DNA from: an uncultured Comamonas sp.
GTDB lineage: Bacteria; Pseudomonadota; Gammaproteobacteria; Burkholderiales; Burkholderiaceae_C
DNA: 64,000 nt
Direction: 5' to 3'
Assembly (NCBI GenBank): GCA_947306475.1
Contig: CAMZGS010000008.1
Location: forward strand, 62,001 to 126,000
The position numbers and the translations under genes were made by a program. The notes below the pieces were generated by a model, which was not told where the DNA came from, did not search any database, and saw only the letters and a program-made list of their open reading frames with translations. Every line of letters begins with the position of its first letter. Position 1 is the stretch's first letter. Shown piece after piece: positions 16,453-29,725 of this stretch.

Positions 16453-16886
16453 ATCCGGTGTTTGTCGATACCTCGGTGCTGATAGCTGCAGAAGATGTCT
16501 CTGGCGGCGCGCTGTACGAGGCATGCCTGTCCTGGCTGGATGTGCTCTGGCACACACGCAGTGGCCGCACCAGCTACCAGGCGCTGGTGGAGTTCTACGA
16601 CCAGGTGGTCACGGCAGAGCACCCCATGCCGCGCGGCGATGCGCGCGCTGCCATGCGCCGCTACCAGACCTGGACCCCCTGGAAGACCGATGCCGCCACG
16701 CTGGAGACCGCCTGGGCGATCGAGGCGCGCCATGATCTGGCCTGGGGCGATTGCCTGGCCCTGGCCTGCGCCCAGCACAGCGGCTGCGCGCACATGCTCA
16801 GTTTGTACCTGCCCCATGGGGCACAGTTTGGTGGCGTGACCGTGTGGCACCCGCTGCAGCAAGCGGCCCCGGTCGTCCCCGTGTGA
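16449..16886 (+). CDS. PIN-domain toxin (VapC-like ribonuclease)
   Basis: The 145 aa protein starts MNPVFVDTSVLIAAED with the first PIN acidic residue at D7; E48 (QALVEFYD) and D96/D101 (ARHDLAWGDCLALA) supply the next conserved acidic positions. PIN toxins use these to bind Mg or Mn and cut RNA, often tRNA. The canonical SEDL-type motif near residue 119 reads SLYLPHG, so the fourth acidic residue is missing, which may weaken or alter activity. The gene overlaps the antitoxin stop by 4 nt. The pair sits between the sugar cassette and hisC, at a point where hisD would normally be expected in this family. Confidence 0.85.
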   Translation: MNPVFVDTSVLIAAEDVSGGALYEACLSWLDVLWHTRSGRTSYQALVEFYDQVVTAEHPMPRGDARAAMRRYQTWTPWKTDAATLETAWAIEARHDLAWGDCLALACAQHSGCAHMLSLYLPHGAQFGGVTVWHPLQQAAPVVPV

Positions 16887-16893
16887 AAGAAAG

Positions 16894-18036
16894 ATGACCA
16901 TGACCGTTGTTGTTGCTCCAGCCGATGCTGCCGCTTCCGTTTCTGTTCCCGATGCTGTGCTGGCGCGCATCCGCCCCGATGTGTGCGCCATGCAGGCCTA
17001 CCACGTGCAGCCTGCTGCCGGGATGATCAAGCTCGATGCCATGGAGAACCCCTTCCCGCTGCCCCAGCCGCTGCAGCAGGCACTGGGCGAGCGCCTGGGC
17101 GCGCTGGCGCTCAACCGCTACCCTGGCGAGCGCACGCAGCTGCTGCAACAGCGTCTGCTGGACTATGCCCAGGCGCCGCAGGGTGCGGCCATCGTGCTGG
17201 GTAATGGTTCGGACGAACTCATCAGCCTGCTGGCGCTGGCCTGCGCCCAGCCCGGCGCCAAAGTGCTGGCACCGCTGCCCGGCTTTGTCATGTACGCCAT
17301 GAGTGCGCAGTTGCAAGGCTTGGAATTTGTGGGCGTGGATTTGACGCCCGACTTTGACCTGGACGTTGCCGCCATGTGCGCCGCCATTGCCGAGCACCGC
17401 CCGGCCATCACCTATCTGGCCTATCCGAACAACCCCACGGCCACGCTGTGGGCGGTGGACAAGGTGCAGGCCGTGATCGACGCCGTCGCACAGGTGGGGG
17501 GCATCGTCGTCATGGATGAGGCCTACCAGCCCTTTGCCAGCCGCACCTGGCTGGATGTCATGCGCGCCGAGCCACAGCGCAACGCGCATGTGCTGCTGAT
17601 GCGTACGCTGAGCAAGTTTGGTCTGGCCGGTGTGCGTCTGGGCTACATGATTGGCCCGCAGGCGCTGGTGGCGCAGGTGGACAAGGTGCGCCCGCCCTAC
17701 AACGTCAGCGTGCTCAACTGCGAAGCGGCCCTGTTTGCGCTGGAGCACGCCGAGGTGTTCGCCCAGCAGGCGCAGGAGCTGCGCGCGCAGCGCGGCCTGT
17801 TGCTGGCAGCGCTGCAGGACATGCCCGGTGTGGAGCAGGTCTGGCCGTCGGAAGCCAACATGGTGCTGCTGCGTGTGCGCGATGCTGCACGCACCCAGGC
17901 AGGCATGAAGGCACGAGGTGTGTTGATTAAGAACGTCTCGGCCCTACATCCCTTGCTGGCCAACTGCCTGCGCCTGACCGTGGGCAGCGCCGAAGAAAAT
18001 TCCCAGATGTTGTTGGCTTTGAAGGAGTCTGTATGA
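16894..18036 (+). CDS. hisC: Histidinol-phosphate aminotransferase
   Basis: The 380 aa protein is a fold-type I PLP aminotransferase with [11 protein letters not shown] near residue 49, [47 protein letters not shown] and the PLP-lysine motif [15 protein letters not shown]. HisC converts imidazole-acetol phosphate to histidinol phosphate with glutamate. The ATG at 16894 follows GAAAGAAAG. Its TGA overlaps the hisB ATG (ATGA at 18033-18036), showing operon coupling. hisG and hisD are not upstream: a toxin-antitoxin pair is there instead, 7 nt away. Confidence 0.95.
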   Translation: MTMTVVVAPADAAASVSVPDAVLARIRPDVCAMQAYHVQPAAGMIKLDAMENPFPLPQPLQQALGERLGALALNRYPGERTQLLQQRLLDYAQAPQGAAIVLGNGSDELISLLALACAQPGAKVLAPLPGFVMYAMSAQLQGLEFVGVDLTPDFDLDVAAMCAAIAEHRPAITYLAYPNNPTATLWAVDKVQAVIDAVAQVGGIVVMDEAYQPFASRTWLDVMRAEPQRNAHVLLMRTLSKFGLAGVRLGYMIGPQALVAQVDKVRPPYNVSVLNCEAALFALEHAEVFAQQAQELRAQRGLLLAALQDMPGVEQVWPSEANMVLLRVRDAARTQAGMKARGVLIKNVSALHPLLANCLRLTVGSAEENSQMLLALKESV

Positions 18037-18653
18037 GCAGCCATGCACTTGTGACCACCTCCCCGGCGCGTGTTGCCGAGGTACAGCGCAACACCGCTGA
18101 AACGCGCGTGCGCGTGCGTGTCAACCTGGACGGCACGGGCGAAGCCCGCCTGAATTCCGGCATCGGCTTTCTGGACCACATGCTCGACCAGATCGCGCGC
18201 CACGGCCTGATCGACCTGGACGTGGAATGCGCCGGTGACCTGCACATCGACGGCCACCACACCGTCGAAGATATCGGCATCACCCTGGGCCAGGCCTTTG
18301 CCAAGGCCGTGGGCGACAAAAAGGGCATCCGCCGCTATGGCCATGCCTATGTGCCGCTGGATGAGGCGCTGTCGCGCGTGGTGATCGACTTCTCCGGTCG
18401 CCCGGGGCTGTGCATGGACGTGCAGTTCACCGCTGCCAGCATCGGCCAGCTCGACACGCAGCTGGTCTATGAGTTCTTCCAGGGCTTCGTCAACCATGCG
18501 GGCGTGACGCTGCACATCGACAACCTCAAGGGCAAAAATGCCCACCACCAATGCGAAACCATTTTCAAAGCCTTCGCTCGCGCCCTGCGCTTTGCGCTGG
18601 AGCACGATGCGCGCATGGCCGGTGTCATCCCCTCGACCAAGGGTGCTCTATGA
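18033..18653 (+). CDS. hisB: Imidazoleglycerol-phosphate dehydratase
   Basis: The 206 aa single-domain enzyme has the two HisB metal motifs: [16 protein letters not shown] near residue 43 and [17 protein letters not shown] near residue 70, plus [20 protein letters not shown] near the end. It dehydrates imidazole-glycerol phosphate to imidazole-acetol phosphate, the substrate of HisC. There is no N-terminal phosphatase domain, so this is the monofunctional form and histidinol-phosphatase must be elsewhere. It overlaps hisC by 4 nt; a palindromic repeat separates it from hisH. Confidence 0.96.
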   Translation: MSSHALVTTSPARVAEVQRNTAETRVRVRVNLDGTGEARLNSGIGFLDHMLDQIARHGLIDLDVECAGDLHIDGHHTVEDIGITLGQAFAKAVGDKKGIRRYGHAYVPLDEALSRVVIDFSGRPGLCMDVQFTAASIGQLDTQLVYEFFQGFVNHAGVTLHIDNLKGKNAHHQCETIFKAFARALRFALEHDARMAGVIPSTKGAL

Positions 18654-18657
18654 AAAA

Positions 18658-18739
18658 CATAGCTGCTGGCGCTGGTCATGCTTGAGTTTTGAATGTAAAA
18701 CCATCTGAAATCCTTTATCTACAAGCGCCAACAGCTATG
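18658..18739 (+). repeat. Dispersed palindromic repeat (full, 82 bp)
   Basis: The left end CATAGCTGCTGGCGCTGGT (18658-18676) and the right end ACAAGCGCCAACAGCTATG (18721-18739) are inverted repeats matching at 17 of 19 positions. It fills the hisB-hisH gap and its right end contains one of the possible hisH start codons (ATG 18737). It is one of the complete members of the family. Confidence 0.75.
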
Positions 18740-18745
18740 CAAACT

Positions 18746-19408
18746 ATGAACACCTCCACCGTGGCCGTGGTGGACTACGGGATGGGCAACCTGCGCTCGG
18801 TGGCCCAGGCCGTACAGACCGCTGCGGCCGATGCGCGCATCACCGTGCGCGTGACCGACGACCCTGCCGTGGTGCGCGCTGCCAGCCACGTGGTGCTGCC
18901 CGGGCAGGGCGCCATGCGCGACTGCATGGCTGCCCTGCGCGCCAGTGGTCTGGAAGATGCCGTGCGCCAGGCGGCGGTCAGCAAACCCCTGTTTGGCGTC
19001 TGCGTGGGCATGCAGATGCTGCTGGAGCACAGCGAGGAGGGGGACACTGCCGCCCTGGGTCTGTTGCCCGGCCAAGTGCGCCGCTTCGATCTGGCCGGCC
19101 AGCGCCAGGCCGATGGCAGCCGCTTCAAGGTGCCGCAAATGGGCTGGAACCAGGTCTGGCCCAGTACACATGGCGGCCAGCGCCATGCGCTGTGGGATGG
19201 CATCGACGATGGCGCCTACTTCTACTTTGTGCACAGCTACTACGCCGCGCCGGCCCGGGCCGAGGATTGCGCCGCTACAACAGAGTACGGAATTCGTTTT
19301 ACCAGTGCCGTGGCACACGCTACGATGTTCGCCACCCAGTTCCATCCGGAGAAGAGTGCTGCCCAGGGACTGCGTCTGTACCGCAACTTCCTGCACTGGA
19401 AGCCATAA
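18746..19408 (+). CDS. hisH: Imidazole glycerol phosphate synthase, glutamine amidotransferase subunit
   Basis: The 220 aa class I amidotransferase starts [20 protein letters not shown] and has the nucleophile loop [19 protein letters not shown] (catalytic Cys), GWNQVW, and the His/Glu pair in [21 protein letters not shown]. HisH makes ammonia from glutamine for HisF (at 36440, 17 kb away here). Starts at 18737 (adding MQT) or an upstream GTG/TTG are possible; there is no clear ribosome binding site because the repeat ends just before. ATG 18746 gives the family N-terminus. Confidence 0.95.
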   Translation: MNTSTVAVVDYGMGNLRSVAQAVQTAAADARITVRVTDDPAVVRAASHVVLPGQGAMRDCMAALRASGLEDAVRQAAVSKPLFGVCVGMQMLLEHSEEGDTAALGLLPGQVRRFDLAGQRQADGSRFKVPQMGWNQVWPSTHGGQRHALWDGIDDGAYFYFVHSYYAAPARAEDCAATTEYGIRFTSAVAHATMFATQFHPEKSAAQGLRLYRNFLHWKP

Positions 19409-19477
19409 CCTGCTCCACTACCTGTTTCGTCAACCCCCGGCCATCTTTCACAGGCCAACTTTTGCATCTCATCACCC

Positions 19478-20221
19478 ATGTTGCTGATTCCTGCCATCGA
19501 CCTCAAAGACGGCCAATGCGTACGCCTTAAACAAGGCGATATGGACCAATCCACCGTATTCGGTGACCCCGCCGAAATGGCGCGGCGCTGGCTGGATGCC
19601 GGAGCACGCCGTCTGCACCTGGTGGATCTGAATGGCGCATTTGCCGGGCAGCCCAAGAATCTGGCAGCCATCAAGGCCATCCTGAAAGAGGTGGACGGGG
19701 AGATTCCCGTGCAGCTGGGCGGTGGCATCCGCGATCTGGACACGATCGAGCGCTACGTCGATCTGGGCATGGAGTACGTCATCATCGGCACTGCTGCGGT
19801 GAAGAACCCCGGCTTTTTGCAGGATGCGTGCAGCGCCTTCTCCGGTCACATCATCGTCGGCCTGGATGCCAAGGACGGCAAGGTGGCCGTCGATGGCTGG
19901 GGCAAGCTCACCGGGCAGGACGTCATCCCCACGGCCAAGCGCTTCGAGGACTGGGGCGTGGAGTCCATCATCTACACCGACATCGGGCGCGATGGCATGC
20001 TCACGGGCATCAACATCGAGGCCACCGTCAAACTCTCGCAAGCGGTGCGCATGCCCATCATCGCTTCGGGCGGCCTGGCGGGCATGAAGGACATCGAGGC
20101 GCTGTGCGCCGTCCAGGACGAAGGCATCGAAGGCGTGATCTGCGGGCGCGCCATCTACTCGGGTGACCTGGACTTTGCGGCCGCCCAGGAGCGGGCTGAC
20201 GAGCTGACCGAAGCGGCATAA
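19478..20221 (+). CDS. hisA: Phosphoribosylformimino-5-aminoimidazole carboxamide ribotide isomerase
   Basis: The 247 aa TIM-barrel protein begins [20 protein letters not shown] with the catalytic Asp of strand 1, [45 protein letters not shown] with the second catalytic Asp, and [11 protein letters not shown]. It carries out the Amadori rearrangement of ProFAR to PRFAR, the substrate of HisF/HisH. It lies 69 nt after hisH with no evident Shine-Dalgarno site and is followed by a terminator, so the transcript ends here, although hisF normally follows directly. Confidence 0.96.
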   Translation: MLLIPAIDLKDGQCVRLKQGDMDQSTVFGDPAEMARRWLDAGARRLHLVDLNGAFAGQPKNLAAIKAILKEVDGEIPVQLGGGIRDLDTIERYVDLGMEYVIIGTAAVKNPGFLQDACSAFSGHIIVGLDAKDGKVAVDGWGKLTGQDVIPTAKRFEDWGVESIIYTDIGRDGMLTGINIEATVKLSQAVRMPIIASGGLAGMKDIEALCAVQDEGIEGVICGRAIYSGDLDFAAAQERADELTEAA

Positions 20222-20244
20222 ATCCGGCGGGCGAACCATACCTG

Positions 20245-20276
20245 AAGGCCAGGCACAACACCTGGCCTTTGTGTTT
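20245..20276 (+). terminator. Terminator after hisA
   Basis: AAGGCCAGG (20245-20253) pairs with CCTGGCCTT (20261-20269) around a 7-nt loop and leads into TTTGTGTTT. It closes the hisC-B-H-A transcript 23 nt after the hisA stop, before galE. Confidence 0.75.
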
Positions 20277-20347
20277 GGGGGCCGTCGTGCCACGGCGTGC
20301 AGGGCGGGGGCGGGCATTACACTGCCCCACAGGAAGGCAGAGACAAC

Positions 20348-21364
20348 ATGATTCTGGTGACAGGCGGGGCCGGCTATATCGGTTCGCATATGTGTGTGGC
20401 ACTGGCTCAGGCCGGGCAGTCCTATGTGGTGCTGGACAACTTCAGCAACAGCCAGCCCTCGGTGCTGGAGCGCATCGGGCGCATCACGGGGCAGGTGCCG
20501 GAGTGCGTGCGCGGCGATGTGCGCAATGCCAGTCTGCTGGCCAATATCTTCGTGCGCTATCCCATCCGGGAGGTGATCCACTTTGCCGGCCTGAAGGCCG
20601 TGGGCGAGTCGGTGGCGCAGCCGCTGCGTTACTACGAGAACAATGTTGCGGGTACGGTCACCCTGCTGCAGGCCATGCAGGCCGCCCAGGTGCGCACGCT
20701 GGTGTTCTCGTCCTCGGCCACGGTGTATGGTGATCCGGCCAGTCTGCCCATCCGTGAGGACTTTCCGCTGACGGCGACCAACCCCTACGGCTGGAGCAAG
20801 TTGATGATGGAGCAGGTGCTGGCCGATGTGGCGGCATCCGAGCCCGGGCAGTGGCGCATTGCGCGCCTGCGTTATTTCAATCCCGTCGGGGCCCATGAAA
20901 GCGGTCAGATTGGCGAGGACCCCCAGGGCATACCCAACAACCTGATGCCCTTTGTGGCTCAGGTGGCAGAGGGCCGGCGCGCCTGCCTGAATGTGTTTGG
21001 CAACGACTACCCCACGCCCGACGGCACCGGGCTGCGCGACTACATCCACGTTTGCGACCTGGCCGATGGCCACCTGGCGGCATTGCGCTATCTGCGCGCT
21101 CACCCCGGGTTGCTGACGGTCAATCTGGGCACGGGCAAGCCGACCTCGGTGCTGGAGATGGTGCGCAGCTTCGAGCAGGCCAGTGGCCGCAGCGTGCCTT
21201 ATCAAGTGGTGGCGCGCCGGCCGGGCGATGTGGCTGCCTGCTGGGCCGATCCCAGCCTGGCCGAGCAGTTGCTGGGCTGGCGCGCGCAGCGCGACATCGA
21301 TGCCATGTGCCGGGATGCCTGGCGCTGGCAGGACGGCGTGGCGCGCAGCCTGCGGCAGGAGTAG
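20348..21364 (+). CDS. galE: UDP-glucose 4-epimerase
   Basis: The 338 aa short-chain dehydrogenase has the NAD-binding motif TGGAGYIGSH at residues 5-14, SSSATVYGDPASLP with the catalytic Ser/Thr region, NPYGWSKLMMEQVL with the YxxxK pair, and YFNPVGAHESGQIGEDP, the GalE signature. It interconverts UDP-glucose and UDP-galactose, and some members also handle UDP-GlcNAc/UDP-GalNAc, which would bear on the lipid A cassette nearby. ATG 20348 gives the family start MILVTGGAGYIG. It stands alone between two terminators. Length is normal. Confidence 0.93.
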   Translation: MILVTGGAGYIGSHMCVALAQAGQSYVVLDNFSNSQPSVLERIGRITGQVPECVRGDVRNASLLANIFVRYPIREVIHFAGLKAVGESVAQPLRYYENNVAGTVTLLQAMQAAQVRTLVFSSSATVYGDPASLPIREDFPLTATNPYGWSKLMMEQVLADVAASEPGQWRIARLRYFNPVGAHESGQIGEDPQGIPNNLMPFVAQVAEGRRACLNVFGNDYPTPDGTGLRDYIHVCDLADGHLAALRYLRAHPGLLTVNLGTGKPTSVLEMVRSFEQASGRSVPYQVVARRPGDVAACWADPSLAEQLLGWRAQRDIDAMCRDAWRWQDGVARSLRQE

Positions 21365-21414
21365 CCGGCGCCTGCGGCCCGCTGGCTCCAGGGTGTTTGC
21401 GGGTAGAAAAGTAA

Positions 21415-21445
21415 AAAAGCCACCGGCCTGCGCACGGTGGCTTTT
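21415..21445 (+). terminator. Bidirectional terminator between galE and nirM
   Basis: AAAAGCCACCG (21415-21425) pairs with CGGTGGCTTTT (21435-21445) around a 9-nt loop, with A-rich and T-rich flanks. It can end galE from the left and the nirS-nirM transcript from the right. The 116-nt convergent gap holds nothing else. Confidence 0.88.
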
Positions 21446-21480
21446 GTGTGTGTGGCCTCAGGCCACGGAGCCTCAGGACT

Positions 21481-21795
21481 TCAGGACTTCAGGATGAAGT
21501 CGATGGCGGCCTTCAGGTCGGCGTCGTTGATCTTGTCGGGGCTGTTGGGAGCCATGGGCACAGGGCCAAACGAGCCAGAGCCGCCTTTGCGCACTTTCTC
21601 GAACAGAGTGGCCTCAACGCCCTGGCCTTTGTATTTGGCGGCGATTTCCTGGAAGGAGGGGCCGACCAGCTTCTTGTCTTTGGCATGGCAGACCATGCAG
21701 CCGGCTTTGGTCATGCTGGCCATGGGATCGGCCAAGGCAGGGGTGGCAACGAAGGCGCCGGCCATCACTGCGGAGATCAGAGCAAGCTTTTTCAT
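21481..21795 (-). CDS. nirM: Cytochrome c551 (electron donor to nitrite reductase)
   Basis: The 104 aa protein has a Sec signal peptide (MKKLALISAVMAGAFVATPALA, cut near residue 22), one haem-binding site CMVCH near residue 33, and the axial methionine in GPVPMAPN. That is the size and layout of periplasmic class I cytochrome c551/c8. It follows nirS by 79 nt on the same strand, as nirM follows nirS in Pseudomonas, and probably carries electrons from the bc1 complex (petABC, in this window) to NirS. It is the last gene of the transcript, ending at the shared terminator. Confidence 0.9.
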   Translation of the reverse strand: MKKLALISAVMAGAFVATPALADPMASMTKAGCMVCHAKDKKLVGPSFQEIAAKYKGQGVEATLFEKVRKGGSGSFGPVPMAPNSPDKINDADLKAAIDFILKS

Positions 21796-21874
21796 AGGTG
21801 GGAGCTCCTAGCTTTTTTGAAGGTTGAGGAAGGACGGGGCAGGCGGAGCCTGCCTTGCCGTCCCTGTGTGGGGG

Positions 21875-24997
<3,123 letters not shown>

Positions 24998-26083
24998 TCA
25001 GTGCTTGTGCTGCAGGCGGTAGGTCTGTGGCGGCACACCCAGCCACTGGGCAAAGGCGCGGCCAAAGCTTTTTTCGCTGGCAAAGCCGCAGGCCAGGGCA
25101 ATGCGCTTGAGCGGCATGTCGCTGCGCAGCAGCAGGGTGCAGGCACGCTGACGGCGCACCTCGTCCTTGAGTTGCTGTACCGAGGTGCCTGCCTGACGCA
25201 GCTGCCGGTGCAGGCTGCGCGGCGCCAGGTGCAGCAGATCGGCCAGGCTGTCGGCGGTGTGTGCGCATTGTGGGTGGGCTGCCAGCGCCTGGCGCACGCG
25301 CTGCACCAGATCGTGGCTGGGGCGATAGGGGCGCACCTGCAGCGGCAGGGCCCGTTGCAGCATGCGCGACAGGGCCGCTTCGTCACGCACCAGCGGCTGG
25401 GTGAGCCAGTGCGCATCCAGCTCGATGCTGGCCAGCGGCGCATCGAAGGCCACCGGGGCCTGGAACAGCACCTCATATACCGCTGCATGGCCGGGCATGA
25501 CAAACGGAAAGGACGCCTGAAGCAGGGGCAGGGGCGTATCCACCAGCCAGCTGGCAAAGCCGTGCAGGTTGCGCAGTACTGAAAGCAGGCAGAACTCCTG
25601 CATGGCACCCAGATCGCGCAGGCAGTGCAGTTCGACACGGGTGCGCCGGGCATCGCTGTGCAGCAGCAGCTGGATGTCGTCGGTCAGCAGGTTGTGGTGG
25701 CGGCACCAGCGGGCCATGGCCAGACCCAGATTGGGGCTGCTGATGCTGGCGCGCGCCAGCATGCCGTAGCTGCCCCAGGGCAGGCGCCGCGAGAACCAGC
25801 CCAGGGCCTCGTCGTCCAGCTCGCGCATGGCGTGGCCGCAGAGCAGCTCCATTTGCAGCGCCGTGATGCGTGCCTGCGAGTGCTGTACTGCCGATGGCGC
25901 AATTTGTGCCGCAGCCAGTGCCTGTGCGGGGCTCAGCCCCCGCTGCTGATAGGCACGCACCACCGCCTGCACAAAGGCCATGGGCGTCAGTGCCGGGTGC
26001 GGTGCTCCCAAGGAGGGGGTCACCACATGGGCCAGAACGGCGTGCGACAGCGGGGCAGAGGGGGTGGGTACGGAAGTGGCCAT
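24998..26083 (-). CDS. AraC-family transcriptional regulator
   Basis: The 361 aa protein has an N-terminal ligand domain of the arabinose_bd (PF12625) type ([20 protein letters not shown] near residues 33-52, then [20 protein letters not shown]) and a C-terminal AraC double helix-turn-helix ([20 protein letters not shown] and [20 protein letters not shown], ending [18 protein letters not shown]). Regulators of this type often control neighbouring acyl-CoA or amino-acid metabolism genes. It is divergent from the AMP-binding synthetase at 26211, which is its most likely target. ATG 26083 is used; upstream frame extensions cross the divergent promoter region. Confidence 0.88.
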   Translation of the reverse strand: MATSVPTPSAPLSHAVLAHVVTPSLGAPHPALTPMAFVQAVVRAYQQRGLSPAQALAAAQIAPSAVQHSQARITALQMELLCGHAMRELDDEALGWFSRRLPWGSYGMLARASISSPNLGLAMARWCRHHNLLTDDIQLLLHSDARRTRVELHCLRDLGAMQEFCLLSVLRNLHGFASWLVDTPLPLLQASFPFVMPGHAAVYEVLFQAPVAFDAPLASIELDAHWLTQPLVRDEAALSRMLQRALPLQVRPYRPSHDLVQRVRQALAAHPQCAHTADSLADLLHLAPRSLHRQLRQAGTSVQQLKDEVRRQRACTLLLRSDMPLKRIALACGFASEKSFGRAFAQWLGVPPQTYRLQHKH

Positions 26084-26087
26084 GCTG

Positions 26088-26098
26088 GCAATTATTGC
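26088..26098. promoter_or_regulatory. 11-bp palindrome in the AraC/synthetase promoter region
   Basis: GCAATTATTGC is a perfect inverted repeat (GCAAT-T-ATTGC) 5 bp upstream of the regulator start codon. It lies in the 127-nt divergent region and could be an operator or part of the AraC-type binding site. The rest of the gap shows GGAG for the synthetase but no clear -35/-10 pair. Confidence 0.3.
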
Positions 26099-26210
26099 AA
26101 CCTTCTCGGCCCGATCTGCGGGGGTGGTGCCCGTATCCTGCAAGGAGAACAATGCAACGACGTGCCTGCCTGCGCGCAGGTTTTGTAGTCCTGAATGGAG
26201 ACGATGCACC

Positions 26211-27926
26211 ATGACTGTTACCACCACTCTGGAGCTGAGCCACGCTTGTGGCTCCACCGACACCCCACTGATCGAAGCCACGATTGGCGATTTTTTTGCC
26301 GACATGGCCCGCCGACAGGGCGAGCGTGAAGCATTGGTCAGTCGCCATCAGGGCCTGCGCTACACCTACACCGGATTGCACCGCGCCGCCCGCCAGCTGG
26401 CCAGCGCCCTGCTGGGCCTGGGGCTGGAGAAGGGCGATCGCATCGGCATCTGGTCGCACAACAATGCCGAGTGGGTGCTGATGCAGCTGGCCACCGCCCA
26501 GGTGGGCCTGATCCTGGTGAACATCAACCCGGCCTACCGCACGGCCGAGGTGGAATACGCCCTGAACAAGGTCGGCTGCAAGGCACTGGTGACCATGCCC
26601 AGCTTCAAGACCAGCGACTACCTGGGCATGCTGCGCGAGCTGGCGCCCGAGCTGGGCCGCTGCATGCCCGGCATGCTGGCCGCCAAGCGCCTGCCCAGCC
26701 TGCGCTCGGTGGTGTGGATCGACGTGGCCGGCCAGGGAGAGGAACAGCCCGGTATGCTGCGTTTTTCGGAGCTTATGGCGCGCGGCAGTGCTGAGGATGC
26801 GCGTGTTGATGCCGTGGCCGCCACGTTGCGCAACACCGACCCGATCAACATCCAGTTCACCAGCGGCACGACCGGCTTTCCCAAGGGCGCCACGCTCACG
26901 CACCGCAACATCCTGAACAACGGTTTTTTCATCGGTGAGTGCATGAAGCTCACCGAAAACGACCGCCTGTGCATCCCCGTGCCGCTGTACCACTGCTTCG
27001 GCATGGTGCTGGGCAACCTGGCGTGCTTCACCCACGGCAGCACCGTTGTCTATCCCAACGATGGCTTTGATCCGCTGACCGTGCTGGAGACGGTGCAGGC
27101 CGAAAAGTGCACCGGCCTGCATGGCGTGCCGACCATGTTCATTGCCGAGCTGGACCACCCGCGCTTCAAGGAGTTTGATCTCTCCAGCCTGCGCACCGGC
27201 ATCATGGCCGGCAGTCCCTGCCCAGTGGAGGTCATGAAGCGTGTGCAGGCCGACATGCACATGACCGAGGTGACGATCGCCTACGGCATGACCGAAACCA
27301 GCCCCGTCAGCTGCCAGAGTTCCACCGACACACCGCTGGACAAGCGCGTCTCCACCGTCGGCAAGGTGCAGCCCCACCTGGAGGTGAAGATCATCGACCC
27401 CGAAAGCGGCGCGGTTGTACCCCCCGGCGTTTCCGGCGAGCTGTGCACCAAGGGCTATTCCGTGATGCACGGCTACTGGGACGACCCTGAAAGAACGCGT
27501 GAGGCCATCGATGCCGATGGCTTCATGCACACCGGCGACCTGGCCACCATGGACGCCGAGGGCTATGTGAACATCGTCGGCCGCATCAAGGACATGGTGA
27601 TCCGTGGCGGCGAGAACCTCTACCCGCGCGAGATCGAAGAGTTCCTGTACCGCCATCCCCAGGTGCAGGACGTGCAGGTCGTGGGCGTGCCCGACTCGCG
27701 CTATGGCGAGGAGCTGTGCGCCTGGATCATCGCCAAGCCGGGCCAGAGCCTGACCGAGGACGATATCCGCAACTTCTGCAAGGGCCAGATTGCGCACTAC
27801 AAGGTGCCGCGCTACATCCGCTTTGTGGATGCCTTCCCCATGACGGTGACAGGCAAGATCCAGAAGTTCAAGATCCGCGAAGCCATGGTCGAGCAGCTCA
27901 ACCTGCAGGAGGCGCGTACCGCATGA
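26211..27926 (+). CDS. AMP-forming acyl-CoA synthetase
   Basis: The 571 aa adenylating enzyme has the AMP-binding signature [16 protein letters not shown] (about residues 220-235), [38 protein letters not shown] and the C-terminal hinge [20 protein letters not shown] with the catalytic lysine in [12 protein letters not shown]. This is the medium/short fatty acyl-CoA synthetase subgroup. Chain specificity is unknown; proximity to the leucine/isovalerate genes suggests short branched acids. ATG 26211 with GGAG upstream is chosen, giving [15 protein letters not shown]. The divergent AraC gene may regulate it. Confidence 0.92.
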   Translation: MTVTTTLELSHACGSTDTPLIEATIGDFFADMARRQGEREALVSRHQGLRYTYTGLHRAARQLASALLGLGLEKGDRIGIWSHNNAEWVLMQLATAQVGLILVNINPAYRTAEVEYALNKVGCKALVTMPSFKTSDYLGMLRELAPELGRCMPGMLAAKRLPSLRSVVWIDVAGQGEEQPGMLRFSELMARGSAEDARVDAVAATLRNTDPINIQFTSGTTGFPKGATLTHRNILNNGFFIGECMKLTENDRLCIPVPLYHCFGMVLGNLACFTHGSTVVYPNDGFDPLTVLETVQAEKCTGLHGVPTMFIAELDHPRFKEFDLSSLRTGIMAGSPCPVEVMKRVQADMHMTEVTIAYGMTETSPVSCQSSTDTPLDKRVSTVGKVQPHLEVKIIDPESGAVVPPGVSGELCTKGYSVMHGYWDDPERTREAIDADGFMHTGDLATMDAEGYVNIVGRIKDMVIRGGENLYPREIEEFLYRHPQVQDVQVVGVPDSRYGEELCAWIIAKPGQSLTEDDIRNFCKGQIAHYKVPRYIRFVDAFPMTVTGKIQKFKIREAMVEQLNLQEARTA

Positions 27927-27962
27927 TGCTGCGCGCCTGGGTGGAACGCTGGCCGGGCGCCG

Positions 27963-27993
27963 CGCTGCGCACGCAGGAAGCGTGCGCGCAGCG
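27963..27993 (+). terminator. GC-rich hairpin between convergent genes
   Basis: CGCTGCGCACGC (27963-27974) pairs with GCGTGCGC(GC)AGCG (27980-27993) around AGGAA, with a 2-nt bulge. There is no T-run. It fills most of the 74-nt gap between the synthetase and the convergent antiporter gene and may impede transcription from both sides. Confidence 0.4.
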
Positions 27994-28000
27994 TGGCCGC

Positions 28001-29725
28001 TTACAGCGCCGAGTCGCCTGGAGGCAGGCCGGCAGCGCGGCGTGCCACCGCCAGGCGCTTGCGCAGCGAGACCTCGGCCATGTCCAGCTCGCTGACCGAG
28101 GAGCGCAGCATCTCGTCGTTGATGCGGTGCGCCTGACGTTCGGCGTACAGGGTGTCGCGCTCCACCTGCAGGCAGCGCAGGCGCAGCTCCATTTCCTTCA
28201 TGTAGCGCATGCGGCGCTCCTGCACCATCTCCGGGGTGTCGCGCTGGGCTTCGGTGGAAGTGGCAACGCCCGAGGCATCGTCCAGCATGTGGATGCGGTT
28301 GCGGTACTCCTGCGTGATGCGTCCCACCACTTCCTGGTACTGCGCCACCCACTGTTCGTCGTGTCCTTGGGCTTCTTCCACGGTCATGGTCAGGCTGGCA
28401 ATGGCTGCCTTGCAGGCCGCAATGCGGGCCGCGCGCTCTTCGTTCTGGGCCTCGGTGTCCTCATGCGGGGGCATGCGGCGCAGGATCAGGGGCAGGGTCA
28501 CCGCGCCCAGCACCAGGGTGAACAGAATCACACCGGTGGCCAGGAAGATGAGCAGATCGCGCTCGGGGAAGGGCTTGCCGCTGGGCAGCGCCACGGGAAT
28601 CGACAGGGCCGCCGCCAGGGTGACTGCGCCGCGAATGCCGGCCATGGTGGTGGCCAGGTTCAGCAGGGCCGAGGGCTTTTCCTCCATGCGCCCCTCGCGG
28701 TGAGCCTTGCGCAGCGAGCGATGCACGCCCAGCGTGATCCACACCCAGCGCACCAGCAGCAGCCCCAGGGAAATGGCCGAGACATAGCCCAGCAGCTTCC
28801 ACCAGTCGTTGCCCGATTGCAGCAGGGTGGTGCCGATGATGGAGGGCAGCTGCAGGCCCAGCAGCAGGAAGATGGCGCCGTTGAAGGCCGCCTCCACCAT
28901 GCTCCAGGTGCCTTCGGTCTGCAGGCGCTCGGAGATGAAGTTGGAGCGGTCCAGGTCGGCAAAGTTGGTGGCAATACCAGCGGCCACGGCTGCCAGGATG
29001 CCCGAGACGCCAATCTTTTCACCCACGATGTACGAGGCAAAGGGCAGCAGGATCAGCAGCAGCACCATCTGCGTGGCGGCCACATCGCCCACGCGGCGCG
29101 TGATGGCATCGCGCGCGTAGCTGAAGCCCCAGCCCATGGCAGCGCCAATGCCCAGACCGCCCACAGCCATCCAGGTGAACTCCTGGGCCACGCCCTTCCA
29201 GGAGAACATGCCGGTGAGTGTGGCAGCCACGGCGAACTTCACGGCCACCAGACCCGAGGCGTCGTTGAGCAGCGATTCGCCTTCAAGCATGTGCATGGTC
29301 TTGTGCGGCATGCCCAGGTTGCGTGTGATGGCCGATACGGCCACCGCATCGGTGGGCGAGACCACGGCGGCCAGCGCAAAGGCCACGGTCAGCGGCATGC
29401 TGGGAATCATCCAATGGATCAGGTAGCCCAGCCCCAGCACGGTGATCAGCACCAGCACCAGGGCCAGCAGCAATATGGGTTTGGCCAGGGCGAAGAACTC
29501 GCGCTTGGGAATGCGCCAGCCGTCGGCAAACAGCAACGGCGGAATGAACAGCAGCAGGAACAGCTCGGGGTCGAAGGCGATGTGCAGGCCCTCTTGTGGC
29601 CAGGCAATCAGCGCCCCCATGGCAATTTGTATCAACGGCAGCGGGATGGCGCTTACGTAACGTGCAGCAATGCCTGTCAGCGCACCCAGCATCAGAACCA
29701 GCAGGACGGTTTCAACAGTGTGCAT
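28001..29725 (-). CDS. CPA1-family Na+/H+ antiporter
   Basis: The 574 aa protein has about 12 membrane helices with the CPA1 features [35 protein letters not shown] (helix 5 Asp region) and [20 protein letters not shown], and a long charged, probably helical cytoplasmic tail of about 150 residues (for example [20 protein letters not shown]). It exchanges Na+ (or K+) for protons at the inner membrane. ATG 29725 ([13 protein letters not shown]) is used; a longer reading adds 14 residues. It is convergent with the synthetase and divergent from liuB, so it interrupts an otherwise co-oriented acyl-CoA gene set. Confidence 0.9.
   Translation of the reverse strand: MHTVETVLLVLMLGALTGIAARYVSAIPLPLIQIAMGALIAWPQEGLHIAFDPELFLLLFIPPLLFADGWRIPKREFFALAKPILLLALVLVLITVLGLGYLIHWMIPSMPLTVAFALAAVVSPTDAVAVSAITRNLGMPHKTMHMLEGESLLNDASGLVAVKFAVAATLTGMFSWKGVAQEFTWMAVGGLGIGAAMGWGFSYARDAITRRVGDVAATQMVLLLILLPFASYIVGEKIGVSGILAAVAAGIATNFADLDRSNFISERLQTEGTWSMVEAAFNGAIFLLLGLQLPSIIGTTLLQSGNDWWKLLGYVSAISLGLLLVRWVWITLGVHRSLRKAHREGRMEEKPSALLNLATTMAGIRGAVTLAAALSIPVALPSGKPFPERDLLIFLATGVILFTLVLGAVTLPLILRRMPPHEDTEAQNEERAARIAACKAAIASLTMTVEEAQGHDEQWVAQYQEVVGRITQEYRNRIHMLDDASGVATSTEAQRDTPEMVQERRMRYMKEMELRLRCLQVERDTLYAERQAHRINDEMLRSSVSELDMAEVSLRKRLAVARRAAGLPPGDSAL

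Noticed and set aside
16894-18653. hisB as a bifunctional enzyme with histidinol-phosphatase
   Set aside because: The protein has only the dehydratase domain; no HAD-type DxDGT motif is present at the N-terminus.
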